64,000 nucleotides of DNA from Pseudomonas sp. R76 (GCF_009834565.1 NZ_CP019428.1:1736001-1800000), one strand, 5' to 3'; shown: positions 52,737-63,355, numbered from the stretch's first letter. Translations and numbers: made by a program. Notes: generated from the letters alone by a model not told the origin.

Positions 52737-55016
52737 TCAGCGAATTGGCCTGACGGTAGAAGGGGGACCGATACGGCCTGGGTTGGCCTCTTTCGACGCA
52801 GACGTGTCCTTGGTGCCTTCCACGCTGAAGGGATAGAGCGGGTTGCGCATCTGAATGCCCTGCATCACGCCAACGATGTCACTGAAGGGCACCGCCGGGC
52901 TCAACAAATAGCCCTGAATGAAATCGCAGTCGTGCTTAAGCAGCAGCTCAAATTGCGCTTGGGTTTCCACGCCCTCGGTCACAACCTGCAGATGCAGGGT
53001 GTGAGCCATGCCAATAATCGCCTGGACGATCTCGATATCGGCGGTGGACTTGGGAATGTCCTGGATAAATGAACGGTCGATCTTCAAGGTATTGAGCGGC
53101 AGGCGCTTGAGGTAAGCCAACGATGAGTAACCGGTGCCGAAATCATCAATGGCCAGCGATACGCCCAGGGCGCGGATTTGCCGCAACAGCGCCAGCGTAC
53201 TGCTGATATTGCCCATCAGTGCGTTTTCGGTCACCTCCAGCTCAAGGCGGTTGGCGGCAATCCCGGCGAAGCGCAGGGCGGCTTCGATTTCATCCGCCAA
53301 CTCGTCACGGGCCAGGTTCAGCGCCGAGCAGTTCACGGCCATGGTCAACTCGGTGTAGCCGCGGTCGGACAACAGGCTCAAATCGTGGCAAGCCTGGCGC
53401 AACACCCAGTGGTCCAGGTCGGCAATCAACCCGTTGTTTTCGGCAATCCCGATAAACCGGTCCGGGGCCAGCAGCCCGTGTTGCGGGTGCTGCCAGCGTA
53501 CCAGGGCTTCCAGCCGAGTGACCTTGCCGAGCTTCATGTCGAAGATCGGCTGGTAAAACAGCACCAACTGATTGCGGCCACGCAGGGCTGCGCGCAATTC
53601 CTCTTCCAGTTGCAGTTCGAGGAACGCACGGGTTTTCAGGTTGGAGCTGAAAAAGTTGAGGCTGTTGCGCCCGGTGTCCTTGGACTGGTAAAGCGCCAGG
53701 TCGGCCGTTTTCAGCAGTTCTTCGCAACTCAAGCCGTCCTCGGGAAACAGGCTGATGCCGATGCTGGTGGTCATCACCATGCGCCGGCCGGCCAGTTCGA
53801 TCGGTTCTTTCATCTTCTGCATGATGCGCTGCGCCAAGTGCCGCGCTTCGTCGCGATGGTGAATGCTGATCAGGATGCAGAACTCATCGCCGCCAAACCG
53901 CGCGACCACATCCTCGTGGCTGCGTACCGAGCCTTTGATATGCCCGGCAAGTACCGTGAGCAACTGGTCGCCGGCGTCATGCCCCAGGCTGTCGTTGATG
54001 CGCTTGAAATGGTCGATATCGAGGAAGATCACCGCCATCATGCCGCGACTGGCGGTTTTTTCTGCGACTTTCTCTGCAAAGATCTGGTTGAAGCCGCGAC
54101 GGTTGAGCAGGCTGGTCAGCGCGTCAAAGTGCGCCACCTGTTGCAGCGAGGCGCGGGCTTGGTCGAGTTCGCTGAGCAGGGCGTTGACCCGGCGCAGGTC
54201 GCGTTCCTTGTGCTGCAGCTTTTTGTCCGCCAGGGCCGCGCTGACGCTGCTGCCGATTACCAGCAAGGTAATCACGGCGACTGACAGGCCGAGTTGAATC
54301 GGGTTGTTGTCCAGTGGCAACGACAGGTCAGCTTCGGTCGGCACCAGCATTTGCATGGCGGCCATGCCGGTGAAGTGCATGCTCAAGATCCCGGCGCCCA
54401 GCACCAGGCTGGCGGCGTATTTAAGCAGTTGATGGAACACGCCCGTACCGTTGCGCAGGTAGCACGACAGCAACAGCGCGGCCAGGCTGGCGCCAATCGC
54501 GATGCCGACCGACGCCATGAACAGCCTCGAGTCGAAGTACACCTGCGCCTGGGAGTGCATGGCCGACATGCCGACGTAGTGCATCAACGCAATGCCCAGG
54601 CCCATCCAGATAGAGGCCAGCAGGTACTGATGAAAGCGCAGTTGGGCATGACTGAGGGTTTGCATGGCAAACAGCGAGGCAATCAATGCGATCACCAGCG
54701 AGGCGAACGTCATGAGCAATTCGTAATGAATGGCGATAGGCGCCTGGAACGCCAGCATGCTGATGAAGTGGGTCGACCAGATGCCGCCTGCCAGGCAACC
54801 GGCGCCGAGCCAGCGCCAATGGCGACGGGCGGTGGGGTCTTCGACATGCCCGACGCGTTCAGCCATGTCCAACGTGCCAAACCCGGCCGCGCAAGCGACC
54901 AGGTAAGCCAACAACACCAGAAAGGGGTTATGACTGCAATTGAGTAATAATTGCCCGCTGTCCGGAAGGTCGGTAAAAAAATGCATACCTAGCCATTCCA
55001 TAGCATGTCCCGTCAA
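52737..55016 (-). CDS. MHYT-GGDEF-EAL cyclic-di-GMP signalling protein
   Basis: This 759-residue inner-membrane protein has three MHYT sensor units (HFISMLAF, ALMHYVGMSAM, ILSMHFTGMAAM in about residues 1-240), implicated in binding copper and sensing gases. A GGDEF domain with an intact RFGGDEF motif (about 370) and an EAL domain with EALVRW, DDFGTGYSS and VTEGVET follow. Both catalytic domains keep key residues, so it could make and break c-di-GMP. Several in-frame ATGs lie between 54986 and 55016. Confidence 0.92.
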   Translation of the reverse strand: MTGHAMEWLGMHFFTDLPDSGQLLLNCSHNPFLVLLAYLVACAAGFGTLDMAERVGHVEDPTARRHWRWLGAGCLAGGIWSTHFISMLAFQAPIAIHYELLMTFASLVIALIASLFAMQTLSHAQLRFHQYLLASIWMGLGIALMHYVGMSAMHSQAQVYFDSRLFMASVGIAIGASLAALLLSCYLRNGTGVFHQLLKYAASLVLGAGILSMHFTGMAAMQMLVPTEADLSLPLDNNPIQLGLSVAVITLLVIGSSVSAALADKKLQHKERDLRRVNALLSELDQARASLQQVAHFDALTSLLNRRGFNQIFAEKVAEKTASRGMMAVIFLDIDHFKRINDSLGHDAGDQLLTVLAGHIKGSVRSHEDVVARFGGDEFCILISIHHRDEARHLAQRIMQKMKEPIELAGRRMVMTTSIGISLFPEDGLSCEELLKTADLALYQSKDTGRNSLNFFSSNLKTRAFLELQLEEELRAALRGRNQLVLFYQPIFDMKLGKVTRLEALVRWQHPQHGLLAPDRFIGIAENNGLIADLDHWVLRQACHDLSLLSDRGYTELTMAVNCSALNLARDELADEIEAALRFAGIAANRLELEVTENALMGNISSTLALLRQIRALGVSLAIDDFGTGYSSLAYLKRLPLNTLKIDRSFIQDIPKSTADIEIVQAIIGMAHTLHLQVVTEGVETQAQFELLLKHDCDFIQGYLLSPAVPFSDIVGVMQGIQMRNPLYPFSVEGTKDTSASKEANPGRIGPPSTVRPIR

Positions 55017-55140
55017 AGTCAGTACGTCATTGCCTTCAGCAATGGCCTATGACCTCGAGTATAGAAGCCTCGCGGGATTTGCCAGGAATAATGGCACTTT
55101 GCTCTCAATGATTTTGGCATGCCTGCCATAGCGTTTGATG

Positions 55141-55506
55141 CTAAGCGCTGATCGGCAACTCCAACTCAAAAGGCGCTTGCAGTGGCGGCAGGCCAAAGGC
55201 CGCACGTGCCGTATCGCAGTCGACGTTCTGTTCGCCCTGGCTCCAGGACGCGTCGAACTCGCGGCACGGGCTCGACCGTTGTTCATAAATGGTGCAACGG
55301 GTGCCCTTGCCGACTTCACCCTCAAGGCTGCAGCAGCGTGCAGGTTTCTGGTCGGTGCCGATCATCGCCACGCGCGTGGGGTTGATCTGCACCACCAGAT
55401 CATCGGGCACCGTGCCCCCCGATGAGGCGCACTCACCCCAGAAGAAAGACACACGAAAGTGTGAACAGCAGGCACCGCAACTCAGACACGGACTGGCTTC
55501 GGACAT
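55141..55506 (-). CDS. YkgJ-family cysteine cluster protein
   Basis: This 121-residue protein has the YkgJ/UPF0153 cluster: CLSCGACC (7-14), CCSLEGEVGKGTRCTIY and CREFD, conserved cysteines likely binding an iron-sulfur cluster or zinc. The function is unknown. It could start at ATG 55515 or 55506; neither has a good ribosome site. The next 250 bp up to the MFS gene contain only control sequence. Confidence 0.85.
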   Translation of the reverse strand: MSEASPCLSCGACCSHFRVSFFWGECASSGGTVPDDLVVQINPTRVAMIGTDQKPARCCSLEGEVGKGTRCTIYEQRSSPCREFDASWSQGEQNVDCDTARAAFGLPPLQAPFELELPISA

Positions 55507-55757
55507 GGGCGTCATCGATAAGAAAAGTAGGATTGGGTATTACAGGAAGGCTCGCCATTCTATCCGTGGCGTTGCCGTTGGGAAGGGGGGCGTGAACTTA
55601 TATTTTCGTAGGTAAAGTCCCGTGAAGCCGGGTGAAATCATGCCCTATCAGCTTTACGAATCATTACAGACAACCGGCCGCTGCCTGACTATGTTGCAGA
55701 CACCGGGCAGGATGCATCGGGCATCGCAGCTCTCATAACAATAAAAGAGACGGACCC

Positions 55758-57104
55758 ATGCAGAACTCGACCCAAGCGGCGAATGCCTGGCGCATTCTGT
55801 TCCTGCTGTTCCTCGCCAACCTGTTCAATTTCTTCGACCGCACCATCCCCGCGATCATCATCGAGCCAATCCGCATGGAATGGCACCTGAGCGACTTCCA
55901 GCTCGGCATCATCGGCACCGCCTTCACCATTGTCTACGCCATCGCCGGCCTGCCGCTCGGGCGCCTGGCCGACACCGGTTCGCGCAGCAAACTGATGGGC
56001 TGGGGCTTGTTTGCCTGGAGCGGGCTGACGGCGATCAACGGCATGGTCGGCAGCTTCTGGACCTTTTTGCTGGTGCGCATGGGCATTGGCATTGGCGAAG
56101 CCAGCTATGCGCCGGCGGCCAACTCGCTGATTGGCGACCTGTTTCCGGCGCACCGCCGCGCCCGCGCCATGGGCATTTTCATGCTCGGTTTGCCATTGGG
56201 TCTGCTGCTGGCGTTCTTCACCATCGGCGCGATGGTCAAGGCGTTCGACAGCTGGCGCGCGCCGTTCTTTATTGCCGCCGTGCCGGGGATGATCCTCGCG
56301 GTGTTCATGTTCTATATCAAGGAACCCAAGCGCGGCGCGGCCGAAACCGTGCAGGTGTCCCAGGAGCGCGTCGACCGCCCGATTCGCCGCGTGCTGGCGG
56401 TGCCGACCTTTCTGTGGCTGGTGCTGGCCGGGCTGTGCTTCAACTTCGCCACCTACGCGTGTAACTCGTTCCTGGTGCCGATGCTGCAGCGCTACTTCCT
56501 CATGCCATTGCAGGAAGCGGCCGTTGCCACCGGCGTGATCGTGGGTATTACCGGGCTTGTCGGGCTGACCTTGGGCGGCTGGATTGCCGACAAGATCCAT
56601 CAGCGTGTCGCCAATGGCCGGCTGCTGTTTGCGGCGTGCAGCTTGATCATCTCCACTGTCACCACCGCCTGGGCATTGCACGCCGGGCGCATCGAGATTG
56701 GCGTGTTTGTGGCGCTGTTCAGTGTGGGCTGGCTGTTTGCCTATAACTTCTACACCTGCGTGTACACGGCGATTCAAGACGTGGTTGAGCCACGCTTGCG
56801 GGCCACGGCGATGGCACTGTTCTTTGCCGGGTTGTATTTGCTCGGTGGTGGCATGGGGCCAATTGTCGTGGGCGGGCTGTCGGATCACTTTGCCCATTCG
56901 GCGATGTACGCCGATGGCGCGGCGCAGATGACTGAAGCGTACAAGGCGGTCGGGTTGCATGACGCCATGTACCTGATCCCGGTGGCGCTGTTCTTGACCA
57001 TGCTGTTTCTGTTCCAGGCCTCGCGCAGCTTTGTGCGTGATGCCAAGCGGATGAAGGATGGGTTGGGGGCGGTGGAGGTGCCGGCTGCGGCGGCTGTAGC
57101 TTGA
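55758..57104 (+). CDS. MFS transporter, spinster-like
   Basis: This 448-residue protein has 12 predicted helices and the MFS motifs GRLADTGSRSKLMG (between TM2 and TM3) and RMGIGIGEASYAPAANS (TM4). The TM1 pattern NLFNFFDRTIPAIIIEPIR suits the Spinster/anion-transporter-like group. The substrate is unknown. A bidirectional terminator follows. Confidence 0.88.
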   Translation: MQNSTQAANAWRILFLLFLANLFNFFDRTIPAIIIEPIRMEWHLSDFQLGIIGTAFTIVYAIAGLPLGRLADTGSRSKLMGWGLFAWSGLTAINGMVGSFWTFLLVRMGIGIGEASYAPAANSLIGDLFPAHRRARAMGIFMLGLPLGLLLAFFTIGAMVKAFDSWRAPFFIAAVPGMILAVFMFYIKEPKRGAAETVQVSQERVDRPIRRVLAVPTFLWLVLAGLCFNFATYACNSFLVPMLQRYFLMPLQEAAVATGVIVGITGLVGLTLGGWIADKIHQRVANGRLLFAACSLIISTVTTAWALHAGRIEIGVFVALFSVGWLFAYNFYTCVYTAIQDVVEPRLRATAMALFFAGLYLLGGGMGPIVVGGLSDHFAHSAMYADGAAQMTEAYKAVGLHDAMYLIPVALFLTMLFLFQASRSFVRDAKRMKDGLGAVEVPAAAAVA

Positions 57105-57107
57105 TCA

Positions 57108-57143
57108 ACAAAAAAGGCCCGCATTGTGCGGGCCTTCTTCTTA
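57108..57143. terminator. Bidirectional terminator between the MFS gene and rapA
   Basis: AAGGCCCGCA (57114-57123) pairs with TGCGGGCCTT (57127-57136) around TTG. On the minus strand a T run follows the stem, and CTTCTT follows on the plus strand. Confidence 0.88.
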
Positions 57144-57160
57144 ACAGGGCAGGGCGGTTA

Positions 57161-60007
57161 TCAACCCGCCACCAACACCCGAATCGCTTCCAGTCGCAGC
57201 GCCGCCTTGTCGAGCATGGCCAGGCCTTGCTCGCGTTGCTGACGCAGGGCCACCAGCTCGCTGTCGCGCACGGTCGGGTTGACCGCTTGCAACGCGGTCA
57301 GGCGCGCCAGCTCTTCGTCGGTGTCCGCCGCCAGACGGCGCTTGGCCTCGGCCACACGCTCGGCGTGGCGCGGGGTGATCTTCTCTTCGCCGGCATTGAT
57401 GCGCGGCGTAAGTTGGTCGCGCTGGGCCTGCACGAACTTGTTGGCGCTGGCGCGTGGCACGCTTTCCAGCTGGTCGTTCAGGGTTTCAAACGACACACGG
57501 CCGGACAGGTCATTGCAATTCGCATCCAGCAGGCAGCGCAAAGCGGCCGGTGGCAAGTAACGGCCCAGTTGCAAGGAGCGCGGCGCAACCACTTCACTCA
57601 CGTAGAGCAATTCCAGCAACACGGTGCCCGGCTTGAGCGCCTTGTTCTTGATCAGCGCCACGGCGGTGTTGCCCATCGAGCCGGACAGCACCAGGTCCAT
57701 GCCGCCCTGCACCATCGGGTGTTCCCAGGTGATGAACTGCATGTCTTCGCGCGACAGCGCCTGGTTGCGGTCGTAGGTGATGGTCACACCTTCGTCGTCG
57801 CCCAGCGGGAAGCTGGCGTCGAGCATTTTTTCGCTGGGCTTGAGGATCAGCGCATTTTCCGAATGGTCTTCGCTGTCGATGCCGAAGGCGTCGAACAGGG
57901 TTTCCATGTAGATCGGCAGGGCAAACTGGTCGTCTTGCTCAAGAATGTCTTCCACCAGTGCATCGCCTTCACCCGCGCCGCCGGAGTTGAGTTCCAGCAG
58001 GCGGTCACGACCGGTGTGCAGCTCCTGTTCCAGACGCTCGCGCTCGGCACGGGCTTCGTCGATCAGGGCTTGCCACTCGCCATCGTCGGCGTTTTCCAGC
58101 AACGGCAGCAGGCGTGGGCCGAACTGATGCTGCAAGGCGTTGCCGGTCGGGCAGGTGTTGAGGAATGCGTTCAGCGCTTCGTGATACCACTGGAACAGGC
58201 GCTCTTGCGGGCTGGTTTCCAGGTAGGGCACGTGCAACTCGATCACATGTTTCTGGCCGATCCGGTCCAGACGCCCGATCCGCTGTTCCAGCAAGTCTGG
58301 GTGGGACGGCAGGTCGAACAGCACCAAGTGGTGAGAAAACTGGAAGTTGCGACCTTCACTGCCGATTTCCGAGCAGATCAACACCTGGGCGCCAAACTCT
58401 TCATCGGCGAAGTAGGCGGCGGCGCGGTCACGCTCGAGGATGTTCATGCCCTCGTGGAACACCGTGGCCGGGATGCCGGAACGCACGCGCAGGGCGTCTT
58501 CCAGGTCCATGGCGGTTTCGGCGTGGGCGCAGATCACCAGCACTTTGGTGCGCTTGAGCATCTTCAACTGGTCGATCAGCCATTCGACGCGCGGGTCGAA
58601 GCGCCACCAGCGGTTCTCTTCCTCGACATCCGGCTGCGACTGGAAGCTGACTTCCGGGTACAGCTCGGCGTGTTCGCCCAGCGGCAACTCGAGGTATTCG
58701 TCCGGGTTCGGCAGCGGGTAGGCGTGCAGCTTGCGCTCCGGGAAACCCTGCACGGCAGCGCGGGTGTTGCGGAACAGCACGCGGCCGGTGCCGTGGCGGT
58801 CGAGCAGCTCACGCACCAGGCGCGCGCTGGCTTCGGTGTCGCCATCGTTGACCGCGGTGAGCAGCGCTTCACCTTCGTCGCCGAGGAAACCCTGAATGGT
58901 CTTGTGCGCGGTTGGCGACAGGCGGCCTTTATCCAGCAGCTCCTGCACGGCTTCGGCCACCGGGCGATAGTTCTCGCTCTCGGCGCGGAAGGCGTGCAGG
59001 TCGTGGAAACGGTTCGGGTCCAGCAGGCGCAGGCGTGCGAAGTGGCTGTCCTGGCCCAGTTGTTCCGGGGTGGCGGTGAGCAGCAGCACGCCGGGAATCA
59101 CCTCGGCAAGCTGTTCGACCAGCGAATACTCCGGGCTGGCTTTGTCTTCATGCCAGACCAGGTGGTGGGCTTCGTCGACCACAAGCAAGTCCCAGCCGGC
59201 GGCGAACAGCGCGTCCTGGGCTTTCTCGTCGTCCACCAGCCACTCCAGGGCCACCAGCGCAAGCTGGGTGTCTTCGAACGGGTTGGTGGCATCGCTTTCG
59301 ATAAAACGTTCTTCGTCGAACAGCGCGACTTGCAGGTTGAAGCGGCGGCGCATTTCCACCAGCCACTGGTGCTGCAGGTTTTCCGGCACCAGGATCAGCA
59401 CGCGGCTGGCGCGGCCCGACAGCAGTTGGCGATGGATCACCAGGCCGGCTTCGATGGTCTTGCCCAGGCCCACTTCGTCCGCCAGCAAAACCCGTGGCGC
59501 AATACGGTCGGCGACTTCACGGGCGATGTGCAGTTGGTGAGCAATAGGTTGCGCACGCACGCCACCCAGGCCCCACAGCGAAGACTGCAATTGGCGGCTG
59601 GTGTGTTCCAGCGTGTGATAGCGCAGCGAGAACCAGGCCAGCGGGTCGATCTGCCCGGCGAACAGGCGGTCGCTGGCCAGGCGGAACTGGATGAAGTTGG
59701 ACAGTTGGGTTTCCGGCAGGGTGACCTGCTCGTTCTGCCCATTGAGGCCGTGGTAGACCAGCAGACCGTCGACGTCGTCGACTTCCTGTACGGTCATTTT
59801 CCAGCCTTCGAAATGGGTGATGCTGTCACCCGGCGAAAACCTCACGCGAGTGAGGGGCGCATTCCGTAGCGCATACTGACGAGTGTCGCCAGTGGCCGGA
59901 TAGAGCACGGTCAACAAGCGCCCGTCCTGTGCCAGAACGGTGCCTAACCCCAGCTCTGCTTCGCTGTCACTAATCCAGCGTTGCCCCGGTTGATACTGCT
60001 GCGCCAT
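57161..60007 (-). CDS. rapA: RNA polymerase-associated ATPase RapA
   Basis: This 948-residue Swi2/Snf2-family ATPase begins with an RNA-polymerase-binding N-terminal domain (about 1-110), then the helicase core with Walker [15 protein letters not shown] (near residue 175), [10 protein letters not shown] and the conserved [23 protein letters not shown] and [13 protein letters not shown] segments. It recycles RNA polymerase during transcription. Length matches the family. Confidence 0.96.
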   Translation of the reverse strand: MAQQYQPGQRWISDSEAELGLGTVLAQDGRLLTVLYPATGDTRQYALRNAPLTRVRFSPGDSITHFEGWKMTVQEVDDVDGLLVYHGLNGQNEQVTLPETQLSNFIQFRLASDRLFAGQIDPLAWFSLRYHTLEHTSRQLQSSLWGLGGVRAQPIAHQLHIAREVADRIAPRVLLADEVGLGKTIEAGLVIHRQLLSGRASRVLILVPENLQHQWLVEMRRRFNLQVALFDEERFIESDATNPFEDTQLALVALEWLVDDEKAQDALFAAGWDLLVVDEAHHLVWHEDKASPEYSLVEQLAEVIPGVLLLTATPEQLGQDSHFARLRLLDPNRFHDLHAFRAESENYRPVAEAVQELLDKGRLSPTAHKTIQGFLGDEGEALLTAVNDGDTEASARLVRELLDRHGTGRVLFRNTRAAVQGFPERKLHAYPLPNPDEYLELPLGEHAELYPEVSFQSQPDVEEENRWWRFDPRVEWLIDQLKMLKRTKVLVICAHAETAMDLEDALRVRSGIPATVFHEGMNILERDRAAAYFADEEFGAQVLICSEIGSEGRNFQFSHHLVLFDLPSHPDLLEQRIGRLDRIGQKHVIELHVPYLETSPQERLFQWYHEALNAFLNTCPTGNALQHQFGPRLLPLLENADDGEWQALIDEARAERERLEQELHTGRDRLLELNSGGAGEGDALVEDILEQDDQFALPIYMETLFDAFGIDSEDHSENALILKPSEKMLDASFPLGDDEGVTITYDRNQALSREDMQFITWEHPMVQGGMDLVLSGSMGNTAVALIKNKALKPGTVLLELLYVSEVVAPRSLQLGRYLPPAALRCLLDANCNDLSGRVSFETLNDQLESVPRASANKFVQAQRDQLTPRINAGEEKITPRHAERVAEAKRRLAADTDEELARLTALQAVNPTVRDSELVALRQQREQGLAMLDKAALRLEAIRVLVAG

Positions 60008-60063
60008 GCTGCCTGACTCCCGCCGTGAAAAAGCCGACTATCTTAACGGAACAAGCGTCTGAG

Positions 60064-60140
60064 CCAAAGGACTCTGATAAAAGGGGCTCTGATAAAAAAG
60101 CGCTCTGATAAAAAGGACTCTGACAAAAGCTACTCTGTTA
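60064..60140. repeat. Five-copy 15-bp tandem repeat upstream of rapA
   Basis: Imperfect copies of AAAGGACTCTGATAA follow each other with CTCTG cores at 60072, 60087, 60103, 60118 and 60133, so the period is 15-16 bp. It lies 57 bp upstream of rapA and 132 bp before the next plus-strand gene, making up much of the 264-bp gap. Confidence 0.7.
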
Positions 60141-60271
60141 GCAGCAGGCTTCGGAAGCTGGATCGACGGGTGGCAGGCACTTGCGAGTGTCGACTGGGTC
60201 ACAGCTTGGCGTGCTTGCGCTCAAGTCGCCCTGCCACCCGCCGACAGCCTGTTGATCAGGAGAATAAAATT

Positions 60272-60613
60272 ATGCTGCCACCCATGCTGCCCGTCAGCGT
60301 TGTGCCGGTCACGTCACAACTTGACCCGGTGCGCCAGAAGCCGGATATCCCGCCCGTGGTGCCAGTCCAGGCGGGCTCCAGCGAAAGCACCATCGACCTG
60401 AAAAAGGGCGATGCCGAGCAGTCGACCTTGCTGCTGCGTGAAGAACAGCGCCGCCAGCAGGAGCAGCAGAAACGTCGCCGCGAAGCCGACGAAGACCCCG
60501 ACGCACATTTGGCGATCCCCGGCGATGTGCTCAATGCCGACAACACCGTGCCGGTGGTGCCGTTGATCGAAGATGCGCCGCGCCAGGGCCTGTGGGTGGA
60601 CGTCGAGGTTTAG
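60272..60613 (+). CDS. Conserved pseudomonad hypothetical protein
   Basis: This 113-residue protein is Pro-rich at the start (MLPPMLPVSVVPV), has a basic Q/R/E coiled segment (about 50-73: LLLREEQRRQQEQQKRR) and an acidic end. No signal peptide or known domain is visible. AGGAGAATAA precedes the ATG at 60272, which fixes the start. Similar pseudomonad proteins carry an aspartate-semialdehyde dehydrogenase label in some genomes, which nothing in this sequence supports. Confidence 0.7.
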   Translation: MLPPMLPVSVVPVTSQLDPVRQKPDIPPVVPVQAGSSESTIDLKKGDAEQSTLLLREEQRRQQEQQKRRREADEDPDAHLAIPGDVLNADNTVPVVPLIEDAPRQGLWVDVEV

Positions 60614-61791
60614 TCGCGCAATTCGCGCAGCGCGGCGATCAGCTGTTCGATGTCGTCTTCGGTGTTGAGCGGGCTGACGGAAATGCGCGCAATGCTCGTA
60701 AGATCCCGCGCCTGCATATCCAACGGGGTGTAGGCCACGCCATTGGCGCCGATGTTGATGCGTTTCAACCCCAGGCGCCGTTTGAGTTCGAACGCATCCC
60801 AGCCGGCGAGGTTGAAGGCGATCAAGCCTGAGTGGCTCGCGCCCAGGTCGTGCAAGGAAACGCCCGGAATCTGACGCAATGCTTCACGGATTCGCCCGCT
60901 GAGCTGCACAACCCTTTCCCACGTCTGTTCCACGCCCAGTCGATTGACCTCCTGCAACGCATTGCCCAAGCCGACGAGCAAGGCGTAGGACGCTTCGCTA
61001 GTCTCAAAGCGCCGGGCGTCATCGCGCAGGTCGTACCCGTCGGCGGTCCAGGGCGCCGAGAACACATCGCGCTGAGCGGGGTTGAGCTGCTGGAGAAAAT
61101 CCGGCCGCACATACAGCAACGCCGTGCCGCGTGGCCCGCGCAAGTGTTTGCGCCCGGCCGACTTGAGCACATCGCAGTGCAGCGCCTGCACGTCCACCGG
61201 CAACTGGCCGACGGCCTGGCCAGCGTCGATGAAGTAGGCGATGTTGTGCCGCCTGGCCACTTCGCCGATTGCCTGGGCCGGGTTGATCAGGCCGCCGTTG
61301 GCCGGCAGCCAGGTCAGGTCGATCAACTTGACGTGGGCATCGATCATCGACTCCAGCGCCTTCGGGCAGACCGCGCCGGTTGCATCGCACGGGATCACTT
61401 CAATTCGAGCACCGGCCTGCACCGCCAGTTGCATGCTCGCCAGGTTTCCACCCCATTCATGGCGGCCGACCAGAATACGCTCGCCCGGCTGCCACGGGCC
61501 CAGCGCCTGAAACGCCATGCTCCAGGCGGTGGAGCCGCTGCTGGCAAAGGCGATCGAAGCGGTCGGCGCATTCAGCAATTGCGCGGCTGCGCGCCGGGCT
61601 TTTTCCACCAGGATGGCCCCATGTTCACCGGCTTCCATCGGGCCGTCGCGGGCTTCGCGTTGCAGCTGGTCGATGATCGCGTCGAGGGTGGCCTGGCTGG
61701 GCAGCGAGGCACCGGCGTGGTTGAAGTGCACGATGCCCGACTGACAGCCGGGCGTGCCATCGCGCAGGTGCTGGACGTCGAGCGGGCTCAC
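60610..61791 (-). CDS. Class-V aminotransferase-fold PLP enzyme
   Basis: This 393-residue PLP enzyme has the cofactor aspartate D189 (YFIDAGQAVG) and the Schiff-base lysine K215 in SAGRKHLRGPRG. It groups with isopenicillin-N-epimerase/desulfurase-like proteins; the reaction is unknown. It is coupled by a four-base overlap with a RidA gene, so a reactive enamine or imine may be the intermediate. It ends against the convergent hypothetical gene at 60613. Confidence 0.85.
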   Translation of the reverse strand: MSPLDVQHLRDGTPGCQSGIVHFNHAGASLPSQATLDAIIDQLQREARDGPMEAGEHGAILVEKARRAAAQLLNAPTASIAFASSGSTAWSMAFQALGPWQPGERILVGRHEWGGNLASMQLAVQAGARIEVIPCDATGAVCPKALESMIDAHVKLIDLTWLPANGGLINPAQAIGEVARRHNIAYFIDAGQAVGQLPVDVQALHCDVLKSAGRKHLRGPRGTALLYVRPDFLQQLNPAQRDVFSAPWTADGYDLRDDARRFETSEASYALLVGLGNALQEVNRLGVEQTWERVVQLSGRIREALRQIPGVSLHDLGASHSGLIAFNLAGWDAFELKRRLGLKRINIGANGVAYTPLDMQARDLTSIARISVSPLNTEDDIEQLIAALRELRD

Positions 61792-62258
61792 GGCTGCAGC
61801 TCGAAAATCGCGTCTACCTCCACGGCCACGCCGGCTGGCAGGCTGGATACACCGACGGCGGTGCGTACATGCCGGCCCTTGTCGCCCAGGGCGTTCACCA
61901 CCAGGTTTGACGCGCCGTTGGCGACCACGCTCTGGCGCTGGAAGTCGCCGCTGCTGGCAATGAACACGCCCAGGCGCAGAATGCGCACCACGCGCGACAG
62001 GTCATCACCGACCGCATCGCTCAGTTGCCCCAACAGGCCCAGCGCCGCCAGCTCTGCCGCCTGGGCACCTTCTGCATCGCTGAGGGACTCGCCCAACCGG
62101 CCGATGTAGGCAGGCTTGCCGTCGACCATGGGAATTTGCCCGGAGATAAACAACTGGCTCTTGCTGATCACATGATTGATGTAATTGGCCGCCGGCTGGC
62201 TGGGCGTTGGCAGTGTCAGGCCAAGGGCGTGTACGCGTTGGCGGATAGAGTCGCTCAT
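61788..62258 (-). CDS. RidA-family enamine/imine deaminase
   Basis: This 156-residue RidA-like protein carries the strand pattern LFISGQIPMVDGKPAYIGRLG and the late VRTAVGVSSLPAGVAVEVDAIFEL with the conserved arginine (R132 in HVRTAVG). Members hydrolyse reactive enamines left by PLP enzymes. The downstream PLP enzyme gene is its probable source of substrate. Confidence 0.9.
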   Translation of the reverse strand: MSDSIRQRVHALGLTLPTPSQPAANYINHVISKSQLFISGQIPMVDGKPAYIGRLGESLSDAEGAQAAELAALGLLGQLSDAVGDDLSRVVRILRLGVFIASSGDFQRQSVVANGASNLVVNALGDKGRHVRTAVGVSSLPAGVAVEVDAIFELQP

Positions 62259-62349
62259 GGTGAAACCTCTTGAGTGAAGAAGGTTTCAGCATGTTGGCTG
62301 CGACAATGGGCGACAAACGGATAGAACTTACTCGACGTATCGAAATAAC

Positions 62350-63222
62350 TCACGCGTCGTTGCAGGTTTCCTTCAACCACTGGCTGAAGCATTCGGCCGC
62401 CTCACTGGCGGGGCCTTGGGGCGCGATCAGCCAGTAGCCGATTTCGCTGTGATAGGGCGGCCAGTCAAAGGCTTGCACCAGGCTGCCATCCTGCAACTTG
62501 CGCTCAATCAAACGGTGCCGGCCCATGGCGATGCCCTGGCCGGCCACGGCGGCTTCGACCACGATGTTGTAGTCGTGCAACATCACGCGGGGGTGGCGCT
62601 CGAGGTCGACTTGATAATGCGCGGACCAATCGGTCCACTCAAAAGGCCGGTGCGAGGTGGCCATCAACAGCGCGCCATTGTGCACGTGGCTGGCCTTGAA
62701 GGCCGGGCTGCACACCGGTGAGATCACTTCAGGCATCAGCCGTGTGGCGTCTACATCGGGCCAGTCGCCCTTGCCATAACGGATAGCCAGGTCGACCTCG
62801 GCGGCGGCGACGTTGGCCAATTGAATCGACGGCAGCAACTCCACCTGGATATGCGGGTAACGGTTAAGAAACCCCGCCAGGCGCGGAGCCAGCCACAGGG
62901 TGGCGAAGGAGGCGAGCAGGCCTACGCGCAGCACGGTGGAACTGGGCGCGGTCTTTTGCGCGCGGGTAGCGGCGGCGATGGCGTCGAGGGCGGGGCGGAT
63001 TTCGTCGTAGTAACGCTGGCCGTCGGCAGTCAGATCGATCGCACGGGTGCGTCGGATAAACAGCGATTTACCCAAATGCAGTTCGAGCTTCTGCACCTGG
63101 TGGCTCAGGGCACTTTGCGTCACCGATAACTCGTTCGCCGCCTTGATAAAACTCAAATGCCGCGCAACGGCCTCGAAGGCGCGCAGGGCCAGCAGCGGCG
63201 GAAGGTCCTTGTGCAATGCCAC
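62350..63222 (-). CDS. LysR-type regulator, GcvA-like
   Basis: This 290-residue regulator has a GcvA-type N-terminal HTH (PLLALRAFEAVARHLSFIKAANELSVTQSALSHQV) and a substrate-binding effector domain. It lies 91 bp upstream of the RidA gene on the same strand, so it may be co-transcribed with, and control, the RidA/PLP enzyme pair. Confidence 0.9.
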   Translation of the reverse strand: MALHKDLPPLLALRAFEAVARHLSFIKAANELSVTQSALSHQVQKLELHLGKSLFIRRTRAIDLTADGQRYYDEIRPALDAIAAATRAQKTAPSSTVLRVGLLASFATLWLAPRLAGFLNRYPHIQVELLPSIQLANVAAAEVDLAIRYGKGDWPDVDATRLMPEVISPVCSPAFKASHVHNGALLMATSHRPFEWTDWSAHYQVDLERHPRVMLHDYNIVVEAAVAGQGIAMGRHRLIERKLQDGSLVQAFDWPPYHSEIGYWLIAPQGPASEAAECFSQWLKETCNDA

Positions 63223-63355
63223 CTGAAGGCTCCTGCTGGGTAGGGTGGAAAGTGCCGATTTTGGGCGATGACCTGCATTTTGTCGCCCGCTGATTTGCCG
63301 TCGGGCGGACGAGGCCGCATTATTGAGCTATTCCCGCCACGACGTAAGCCAAGCC

